Assembly (NCBI GenBank): GCA_945835865.1
Contig: CAMAJQ010000047.1
Span: 1 to 6,308 of the forward strand
Source of the DNA: an uncultured Clostridia bacterium
Lineage (GTDB): Bacteria; Bacillota; Clostridia; Christensenellales; Borkfalkiaceae
Length of the DNA stretch: 6,308 nucleotides
Reading direction: 5' to 3'
Below, piece by piece: positions 1 to 6,308 of this stretch. Within the stretch, counting starts at the first letter, position 1; the number at the start of each line of letters is the position of its first letter. Under the pieces are notes generated by a model. The model was given only the letters and a program-made list of their open reading frames with translations. It ran no database searches and was not told where the DNA came from. Both the position numbers and the translations under genes were made by a program.

Positions 1-2028
<2,028 letters not shown>

Positions 2029-2071
2029 ACGACTCGACCGACGGGAAACCGGACGGGAGGAAGGAATTTTC

Positions 2072-2099
2072 GGGGCAATACCGTTTTCGGTATTGCCTT
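2072..2099 (+). terminator. Perfect 10-bp hairpin between ftsH and parB (terminator-like or processing site)
   Basis: GGCAATACCG (2074-2083) and CGGTATTGCC (2088-2097) are exact reverse complements around a TTTT loop. Two G-T wobble pairs could extend the base of the stem. The right arm is followed by TTCGCAATCTT rather than a clean run of T, so it does not meet the standard for an intrinsic terminator. Partial termination, mRNA stabilisation or RNase processing between ftsH and parB are all possible. The pairing is seen directly; the role is inferred. Confidence 0.5.
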
Positions 2100-2121
2100 C
2101 GCAATCTTCCGGGAAAAACGC

Positions 2122-2139
2122 GGGGAGGAAAAAGCGTTG
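2122..2139 (+). promoter_or_regulatory. Strong ribosome binding site that fixes a TTG start for parB
   Basis: GGGGAGGAA (2122-2130) contains a full GGAGG (2124-2128), with eight bases before the TTG at 2137. The next in-frame Met lies inside the conserved ParB core, so TTG is the only start that keeps the whole domain and has a good Shine-Dalgarno sequence. Confidence 0.75.
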
Positions 2140-3159
2140 GAAGACGAGAAAAAACGACAATACGGACAGGATATCTTCGACCTGATCGAAGGCGGAAAGC
2201 GGGCGGACGGCGAATCTGCCAAGCCGCTGACCGAAGAGGAAATTTCAACGGAAAATCGGCTTATCGGCGGACGAACGGATGAAACCCTTTCATCCCGCCC
2301 GGAAGAAAAAAAACCGGAAAACGACGGGGCGGAAACGACTCCGCTTCCGGTCAACGGAACGGTGCTCGAACTGAATATCGACGACGTGTTCCCCGACCCC
2401 GATCAGCCGAGAAAAGCGTTTGACCGCGACTCGCTTGCCGAACTTGCCGAATCGATACGCCGGCACGGGGTGATCATGCCCATCGTCGTCAGCCGCGTCG
2501 GAAACCGCTACGTCATCATCGCGGGGGAACGCCGCTATCGGGCAAGCAGGCTTGCCGGCAGAAGAACCGTTCCCGCCGTCGTGAAAAACTACGACGAACG
2601 GGAGATCCGCGAAGTTTCGCTCATCGAAAACCTTCAGAGAGAAGACCTCAACCCCATCGAGGCGGCAAACGCCATGAAAAAACTGATGGAGGAATTTTCT
2701 CTCACGCAGGAAGATCTTGCCGACCGGATCGGCAAAAGCCGTTCCACCGTGGCGAACACCCTTCGTCTTCTGACCCTGCCGCCCGCCGTCATCGAACTGG
2801 TCGGCTCGGGAAAACTGTCTGCAGGGCACGCGCGCGCACTCGTTTCTCTTCCCCGCACCCATCAGGAACGGCTTGCCCGACGCGCCGTTTCGGAAGGACT
2901 CAGCGTGCGCGACGTCGAGAAAGCGGCAAAGGAGATCCTTTCCCCCAAAACGGAAAAAAGGAAGAAAAAGCCGCCTGAATTCAGCGTGGAACTCAAGGAC
3001 ATGATCTACCGCATGCAGCGGATTTTCGGGACTCGCGTTACCGCCGTCGGCAACGACAACAAGGGCAGAATTTACGTCGATTATTACACGAGGGACGACC
3101 TCGACCGCATCTGCGAACTTCTTGACCGACTGGAACGGAAGAACTCAGAGAACGCATAA
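2137..3159 (+). CDS. parB: ParB/Spo0J-family chromosome partitioning protein (CTPase clamp), TTG start
   Basis: ParB proteins load onto parS sites, bind CTP, close as sliding clamps around DNA, and help ParA and SMC segregate the chromosome. The 340-residue product has an acidic, low-complexity N-terminal region (about 1-75). The ParB/Srx-like CTP-binding domain follows, with DQPRK (89-93), GERRYR (130-135) and ENLQRED (164-170). A helix-turn-helix spans about 189-212 (from LTQEDLADRIG through SRSTVANTLRLL), then comes a helical linker, a basic stretch (271-280), and a C-terminal dimerisation segment (about 311-335). All core motifs are intact. The N-terminus (YGQDIFDLIEGG) resembles the ParA-contacting tip only loosely; the usual Gly-Leu-Gly-Arg/Lys-Gly-Leu pattern is absent. 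No parA gene is next to it; it follows ftsH by 108 bases. Noc, a ParB paralogue, cannot be ruled out from sequence alone. Confidence 0.93.
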   Translation: MEDEKKRQYGQDIFDLIEGGKRADGESAKPLTEEEISTENRLIGGRTDETLSSRPEEKKPENDGAETTPLPVNGTVLELNIDDVFPDPDQPRKAFDRDSLAELAESIRRHGVIMPIVVSRVGNRYVIIAGERRYRASRLAGRRTVPAVVKNYDEREIREVSLIENLQREDLNPIEAANAMKKLMEEFSLTQEDLADRIGKSRSTVANTLRLLTLPPAVIELVGSGKLSAGHARALVSLPRTHQERLARRAVSEGLSVRDVEKAAKEILSPKTEKRKKKPPEFSVELKDMIYRMQRIFGTRVTAVGNDNKGRIYVDYYTRDDLDRICELLDRLERKNSENA

Positions 3160-3177
3160 GCGAAAAACGGAAGAAAA

Positions 3178-4575
3178 ATGGAATTTTTGGACTATTCCTT
3201 AGAAAATTTAAAAAAAATCGCACCGATCGTAGCAAAGAGCAAACTGCTCTGCAACGACGTTTCGATCGGTAGTTTTTTGTTGTGGAACAAGGGGTTTGAC
3301 CTCGCGTTCGCCGTCGTGGACGAAACGCTCATCGTCCGCCAGAACGTTTCGGGAGAACCTTCGTACAGTTATCCCGTCGGAAAAAACGAAGAAGGGGCTC
3401 TTCTCGCGCTCGCGGAATACGCGAAGGAAAAAGATATTCCCCTGATGATCTACGGCGCGGAAAAAGAACAGGTCGGAACGATCGGCAGAGTGCTGTCCCG
3501 TCCGATCCTCTTCGGATACGAGCGCAAATGGAGCGATTACCTCTACCGCATCGAGGACGTCCGCGCCTTTGCGGGAAAAAAATACGCGGGGCAACGCAAC
3601 CATATCCATAAATTCGAAAAAACGTACCCCGATCACCTTTTCCGTAAAATCGAAAAGGAAGACCTTCCCGCCGTCGCCGGATTTCTCGGAGAATACGCAA
3701 AGGAGCACGAAGACGGCGGTATCGAAGAGAAGAGCGAACTTCTGCAGACGAAAGAACTCCTCGACGCCCTCTTCGATTTTCCTTTCGAGAGCGGCGTTCT
3801 CTTCGTGGAAGGAAAGATCGCGGCGATCACCATCGGCGAAATCGTCGGAGAAATGCTGATCATTCACACCGAGAAGGCTCTGCGCCGTTACGAAGGCGTT
3901 TACCCAACGATTTTTCACCTCTTCGTGAACTCCGTCCGCAACGAAAACCTCCGCTACGTCAATCGGGAGGACGACTCCGACGACCTTGGGTTGCGGACTT
4001 CCAAAATGCAGTACCACCCCTGTTTTCTGGTCGATAAATATCTCGTAAAGGTCGACTCTCCCGTTTCGCGCCTGAAAGAAATTCCCGTCCTGAAGGGGGA
4101 AAAGGTGGTTCTTCGTCCCTTTCGGGAAGAGGACAAGCCCGCTTACCTCGCCCTTTCGACGGACGAGGAAAACAACAAATTCTGGGGATACGATTACCGC
4201 GAGGACGAAAGCATCACCGGAAAAGTGGACGAAAACACCTTTTACGATCAGCAGGCGTTCGATTATTCCGTCGGCAATTCCGTCAACTTTGCGGTTACGC
4301 TTGACGGCAGAATGATCGGAGAAAGCATCGTTTATCGTTTCACGATGGGCGGAAAAGCGGAAATCGGCTGCCGCATTGCGAAAGAACGCCACGGACACGG
4401 CTACGGGGAAGAGGCGTTCGCGCTGACGAAACGGTTTGCGGAAGAAACGCTCGGCGTTTTGCCCGTCGCGAGGTGCTACCGTGAAAACACGCCCTCGGCG
4501 AAGATGATCGAAGCGAGCGGAATGAGAAAAACGGGAGAAGACGAATCGTTTTTCTACTATTCCGCCAAGGATTGA
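3178..4575 (+). CDS. DUF2156 (LPG synthase C-terminal-like) acyltransferase fused to a GNAT acetyltransferase
   Basis: This 465-residue protein has two recognisable parts. Residues 1 to about 295 match the DUF2156 family, which is related to the C-terminal catalytic domain of MprF (aminoacyl transfer from tRNA to phosphatidylglycerol). The hallmarks are KYAGQRNHIHKF (135-146), VNREDDSDDLGLRTSKMQYH (261-280) and the closing HPCFLVDKY. Residues about 308-462 form a RimJ/RimL-like GNAT domain with LRPFREED (312-319), the acetyl-CoA pyrophosphate loop RHGHGYG (404-410) and motif B NTPSAKMIEASGM (437-449). There are no membrane helices, so it should be cytosolic. The substrate is unknown: transfer to an amino acid, peptide or protein N-terminus is as plausible as lipid aminoacylation. 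The start is ATG, 18 bases after parB, with a modest GGAAG site (3169-3173) four bases upstream. The first codons are AT-rich and use TTA and TTG, unlike the rest of the gene. Confidence 0.88.
   Translation: MEFLDYSLENLKKIAPIVAKSKLLCNDVSIGSFLLWNKGFDLAFAVVDETLIVRQNVSGEPSYSYPVGKNEEGALLALAEYAKEKDIPLMIYGAEKEQVGTIGRVLSRPILFGYERKWSDYLYRIEDVRAFAGKKYAGQRNHIHKFEKTYPDHLFRKIEKEDLPAVAGFLGEYAKEHEDGGIEEKSELLQTKELLDALFDFPFESGVLFVEGKIAAITIGEIVGEMLIIHTEKALRRYEGVYPTIFHLFVNSVRNENLRYVNREDDSDDLGLRTSKMQYHPCFLVDKYLVKVDSPVSRLKEIPVLKGEKVVLRPFREEDKPAYLALSTDEENNKFWGYDYREDESITGKVDENTFYDQQAFDYSVGNSVNFAVTLDGRMIGESIVYRFTMGGKAEIGCRIAKERHGHGYGEEAFALTKRFAEETLGVLPVARCYRENTPSAKMIEASGMRKTGEDESFFYYSAKD
3211..3279 (+). promoter_or_regulatory. 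Terminator-like fold inside the start of the DUF2156-GNAT gene
   Basis: ACCGATCG (3222-3229) pairs exactly with CGATCGGT (3263-3270). A second perfect hairpin sits inside it: AGAGCA (3236-3241) with TGCTCT (3245-3250), loop AAC. The outer stem is followed two bases later by six T (3273-3278) and preceded by an A-run (3211-3217), the shape of an intrinsic terminator or attenuator. It covers codons 12-34. The T-run is encoded by Phe and Leu codons (TTT TTG TTG), and TTG is unusual for this window. The pairing is seen directly; attenuation is inferred. Confidence 0.3.
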
Positions 4576-4582
4576 AACCGTG
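4567..4582 (+). promoter_or_regulatory. Ribosome binding site inside the upstream stop region, supporting a GTG start
   Basis: AAGGA (4567-4571) lies in the last codons of the DUF2156-GNAT gene, eight bases before the GTG at 4580. The TGA stop (4573-4575) and the GTG are four bases apart, an arrangement typical of translational coupling. Confidence 0.6.
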
Positions 4583-5038
4583 AAGCCGGAAACGATCGTC
4601 CTGCTCGCAGCCGGACTCTTCGCCGCCGCGGCGATCGCCGTCGCCGCCGTCCGACGAAAATTGCGCTGGTCTCTGAAAGCGGCGGAAAGAAAAAGCGGCG
4701 AAGAATTTGAAAAATTCGTCGCTCGCGTGTTCGTCGCAAACGGTTACAAATGCGAATTTACCAAGGCGAGCGGCGACCAGGGAATCGACCTGCTCGTCCG
4801 GAAACGCCTTACGAAAATCGGGATCCAGGTCAAGAAATATTCCCGTCCCGTCGGAAACGCAGCCGTACAGGAAGCCGTGGCGGGCAAAAAATTCTATAAA
4901 ACGGATAAGGTCGCCGTCGTAACGAACAACCGTTTTACCAGATCGGCAATCGCTCTCGCGGAGGCAAACGGCGTCGAACTCATCGATCGGGACGGACTTG
5001 AAATCCTGATTGAAAACGCGAAAAGAAAGAATAAATAA
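4580..5038 (+). CDS. Membrane-anchored Mrr-like restriction endonuclease domain protein
   Basis: This 152-residue protein has an N-terminal membrane segment (about residues 6-24, IVLLAAGLFAAAAIAVAAV) followed by a basic stretch (RRKLR), so the rest should face the cytoplasm. Residues about 36-145 match the Mrr_cat branch of PD-(D/E)xK nucleases: helix GEEFEKFVARVF (40-51), SGDQGIDLLV (64-73) with the expected metal ligand D70, and IQVKKY (82-87) supplying Q83-x-K85. The conserved tail V113-V114-T115-N116 through L134-I135-D136 is also present. The active site looks complete, so it is probably a working nuclease. Mrr-family enzymes often cut modified DNA, but no methyltransferase, specificity subunit or helicase is nearby, so a classical restriction system is not supported. 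The GTG start is chosen for its spacing and upstream AAGGA. Its target and reason for membrane tethering are unknown. Confidence 0.88.
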   Translation: MKPETIVLLAAGLFAAAAIAVAAVRRKLRWSLKAAERKSGEEFEKFVARVFVANGYKCEFTKASGDQGIDLLVRKRLTKIGIQVKKYSRPVGNAAVQEAVAGKKFYKTDKVAVVTNNRFTRSAIALAEANGVELIDRDGLEILIENAKRKNK

Positions 5039-5046
5039 AATATAAA
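5010..5046 (+). promoter_or_regulatory. AT-rich patch, possible weak promoter for the LOG gene
   Basis: The end of the Mrr-like gene and the first bases after it are strikingly AT-rich for this window. TTGAAA (5010-5015) could serve as a -35 element, with TAAATA (5032-5037, 16-base spacing) as a poor -10. TATAAA at 5041 is a better -10 but is too far from TTGAAA. The remaining gap to 5119 holds no clear terminator. This is a weak call. Confidence 0.25.
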
Positions 5047-5109
5047 TAAAGGACTTATAGCGGGTTTTCGTTGAAATAAATACCGAAGGAACCGCCTCGC
5101 CCGTCCTTT

Positions 5110-5122
5110 GGGAGACAACATG
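5110..5122 (+). promoter_or_regulatory. Ribosome binding site that sets the ATG start of the LOG gene
   Basis: GGGAG (5110-5114) lies five bases before the ATG at 5120. A longer in-frame start, TTG at 5108, would overlap this site and has no Shine-Dalgarno sequence of its own. The protein also aligns naturally from MNITVYLGA, the first beta-strand of the Rossmann fold. Confidence 0.75.
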
Positions 5123-5668
5123 AATATTACCGTATACCTCGGGGCGAACGAAGGAAGCCCCGTTTTGTGCAAAGCCGCGGAAGAACTCGGGAGATGGATC
5201 GGGGAAAGCGGAAACGATCTCGTTTACGGCGGGTCGAAATCGGGACTGATGGGCGTCCTCGCGGAGAGCGTCCGGAACGCGGGCGGAAAGGTCACGGGGG
5301 TCGAACCTCGTTTTTTCGTCGAAGCCGGGCTGTTATACGACGGCGTGAACGAACTTTTCGTCACCGAAGATATGTTTGAAAGAAAGAAAAAGATGATCGA
5401 ACTCGGACAGGCGTTTATTGCTTTTCCCGGGGGGACGGGCACGCTCGAAGAAATTACGGAAGTCATGTCGAAAGTCGCGCTCGGCCATCTTTCCGCTCCC
5501 TGTATTCTGTACGACCTCGACGGATATTACGAAGGAATGAGGATCCTTTTGAAAAAAATGATCGATACCGGTCTGTCTTCCGAAAACAGACTGCAAGGTA
5601 TTTTCTTTGCGAAAAGCCTGGAAGAAATCAAGGAGATCGTACGAAAGGCAAAGGCGGACAATGCGTAA
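5120..5668 (+). CDS. LOG family protein (nucleoside 5'-monophosphate phosphoribohydrolase)
   Basis: The 182-residue product belongs to the LOG (Lonely Guy) family of Rossmann-fold enzymes. These split the N-glycosidic bond of AMP or cytokinin riboside monophosphates to give free base and ribose 5-phosphate. The signatures are the first strand and loop ITVYLGANEGS (3-13), YGGSKSGLMG (36-45, with Ser where Gly is common), and FERKKKMIELG (86-96) carrying the conserved Arg R88. The defining PGGTGTLEE (103-111) ends in the catalytic Glu E111. The length matches the family, and all key residues are present. Many databases label relatives 'lysine decarboxylase', an inherited error. Bacterial members probably act on AMP or in purine salvage or signalling; a cytokinin role is not implied here. 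The gene lies 81 bases after the nuclease gene and may have its own promoter. Confidence 0.92.
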   Translation: MNITVYLGANEGSPVLCKAAEELGRWIGESGNDLVYGGSKSGLMGVLAESVRNAGGKVTGVEPRFFVEAGLLYDGVNELFVTEDMFERKKKMIELGQAFIAFPGGTGTLEEITEVMSKVALGHLSAPCILYDLDGYYEGMRILLKKMIDTGLSSENRLQGIFFAKSLEEIKEIVRKAKADNA

Positions 5669-5693
5669 ACGGATAAAAGCAACGCACGTCCGC

Positions 5694-5710
5694 AACCGTA
5701 AACGGTTTCT
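5694..5710 (+). terminator. Weak terminator candidate after the LOG gene
   Basis: AACCG (5694-5698) and CGGTT (5703-5707) form a 5-bp stem with a TAAA loop, followed by TCT, so T's from the stem run into TTTCT. It lies 26 bases after the LOG stop, which fits a terminator, but the stem is short and the T-run broken. Confidence 0.3.
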
Positions 5711-5735
5711 CCCGGGAGGGCTCTACGAATCGTAG
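5709..5735 (+). promoter_or_regulatory. Two adjacent palindromes just upstream of the -35, possible operator
   Basis: CTCCCGGGAG (5709-5718) is a perfect 10-base palindrome. CTACG AAT CGTAG (5723-5735) is an inverted repeat with a 3-base centre ending one base before the putative -35 element. Xre-type regulators often bind such sites near their own promoter. The symmetry is seen; the operator role is inferred. Confidence 0.35.
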
Positions 5736-5736
5736 G

Positions 5737-5766
5737 TTGACGACGAAGGGCGTTCGGTGGTAAGAT
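5737..5766 (+). promoter_or_regulatory. Putative sigma-A promoter for the Xre/desulforedoxin gene
   Basis: TTGACG (5737-5742) matches the -35 consensus at five of six bases. TAAGAT (5761-5766) matches the -10 at four of six, with an 18-base spacer. Transcription would start near 5773. The leader would then carry a small hairpin, CGGAG (5773-5777) with CTCCG (5783-5787), and run about 65 bases to the ATG. Confidence 0.5.
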
Positions 5767-5837
5767 ATTTTGCGGAGGTAAACTCCGACCGTCCGTGCGA
5801 AAGAGCAATCCCCGACCGACGGCGGAGCAAGAAAAAA

Positions 5838-6308
5838 ATGGAATACTTTTCCAAAGAACTCATCAAAGAAAAAAGAGAAGAAAAACACCTTACGCAAAGA
5901 CAACTCGCCGAACTCCTGTTCGTGTCCGAAAAAACGGTATCCAAATGGGAAACGGGGCGGGGTCTCCCCGACGTCTCCTTTCTCCCCGCGCTTGCAGGCG
6001 CACTCGGCTTATCCGTTGCGGAACTGATGAGCGGAAAACAGCGGCTGAACGCCAATCGCTCGGCAAACGTGCTGAAAGGGAAATTTTACGTATGCCCGAT
6101 CTGCGGAAACGTTCTGTTTTCTCTCGGCGAACTCTCCGCGAGTTGCTGCGGCGTAGGGCTGATCGCCGAAGAAGCGGAAAAAACGGACGGGATCGCTTTT
6201 CCCTCCGGAGACGAGATCTCCGTTCGCATTCCTTCGCCGATGACGAAAGACGACTACGTTTCCTTCGTTTCCTACGTCACGTGCGACAGGGCGGAGATCG
6301 TCAAACTG
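5838..6308 (+). CDS. Xre-type HTH regulator with desulforedoxin/desulfoferrodoxin-like C-terminal domain (3' end cut by window edge)
   Basis: The frame is open from the ATG at 5838 to the window end, giving 157 residues so far. The start has GGAG (5824-5827) ten bases upstream. Residues about 6-65 form an Xre/Cro-CI helix-turn-helix (LTQRQLAELL, then SEKTVSKWETGRGLPD). After a short linker, residues 82-106 carry C86-x2-C89-G-N and C103-C104-G. This is the Cys spacing of desulforedoxin, the FeS4 rubredoxin-like module at the N-terminus of desulfoferrodoxin. The visible part beyond (about 125-157, ISVRIPSPMTKDDYVSF onward) resembles the superoxide-reductase domain. However, the family's HPM-x3-H-Y/F pattern reads SPMTKDDY here, and no His occurs after H17, so the catalytic iron site appears lost in the visible part. 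A redox-, iron- or zinc-responsive repressor is a reasonable inference; metal and ligand are unproven. It is preceded by its own likely promoter. Confidence 0.9.
   Translation, partial: MEYFSKELIKEKREEKHLTQRQLAELLFVSEKTVSKWETGRGLPDVSFLPALAGALGLSVAELMSGKQRLNANRSANVLKGKFYVCPICGNVLFSLGELSASCCGVGLIAEEAEKTDGIAFPSGDEISVRIPSPMTKDDYVSFVSYVTCDRAEIVKL

Noticed and set aside
3208..4398. Long open frame on the - strand (396 codons) opposite the DUF2156-GNAT gene
   Set aside because: It mirrors a gene with clear domain motifs on the + strand. Its translation has no recognisable domain and is dominated by Phe, Val and Arg runs typical of antisense frames in GC-rich genes.
4580..5038. Part of a restriction-modification or phage-defence island
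   Set aside because: No methyltransferase, specificity subunit, helicase, integrase or phage gene is in the window. The other genes are housekeeping or uncharacterised enzymes.
5048..5109. Long-range pairing AAAGGAC with GTCCTTT ahead of the LOG gene
   Set aside because: Only seven base pairs close a loop of about 48 bases with no supporting inner structure; it could occur by chance.
5120..5668. Lysine decarboxylase
   Set aside because: The PGGTGTLEE motif and short Rossmann fold are those of LOG phosphoribohydrolases; true lysine decarboxylases are much larger PLP enzymes.
5628..6055. Overlapping - strand frames across the LOG-Xre gap
   Set aside because: They are antisense to the HTH coding region and have no recognisable features; the + strand HTH-desulforedoxin reading is far better supported.

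Overview
The window is a gene-dense stretch with every recognisable gene on the + strand. By eye it is moderately GC-rich: leucine is mostly CTC/CTT/CTG, and AT-rich patches are few and stand out. The gene content suggests an anaerobic Firmicute (Bacillota), most likely a member of class Clostridia. The pointers are an FtsH with an acidic tail, a chromosomal-type ParB/Spo0J, a DUF2156 (MprF C-terminal-like) acyltransferase, a small membrane-anchored Mrr-type nuclease, and an Xre regulator fused to a desulforedoxin-type Cys4 module. Placement below class level would be guesswork.

Layout: (1) Positions 1-2028 hold ftsH, cut at its 5' end by the window edge. (2) A 108-base gap contains a perfect 10-bp hairpin and a strong ribosome binding site. 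(3) Positions 2137-3159 hold parB, starting at TTG, with no parA beside it. (4) Positions 3178-4575 hold a two-part protein: a DUF2156 domain fused to a classical GNAT acetyltransferase. A terminator-like fold lies within its first 35 codons. (5) Positions 4580-5038 hold a small Mrr-like nuclease with an N-terminal membrane anchor. It begins 4 bases after the previous stop, so translational coupling is likely. (6) An 81-base AT-rich gap follows. (7) Positions 5120-5668 hold a LOG-family phosphoribohydrolase. (8) A 169-base gap carries three small palindromes and a plausible sigma-A promoter. (9) Positions 5838-6308 hold an Xre-type regulator with a desulforedoxin-like domain, cut at its 3' end by the window edge.

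The first four genes could form one transcription unit, perhaps modulated at the hairpin after ftsH and at the fold inside the DUF2156-GNAT gene. They do not form an obvious pathway. FtsH covers membrane protein quality control, ParB covers chromosome segregation, and the acyltransferase and nuclease are uncharacterised accessory enzymes. The LOG gene and the Xre regulator look like separate units. I found no RNA gene, mobile element, CRISPR array, attachment site or origin. The items most worth following up are the histidine-free HTH-desulforedoxin fusion, the DUF2156-GNAT fusion with its intragenic terminator-like fold, and the membrane-tethered Mrr nuclease that has no modification partner nearby.
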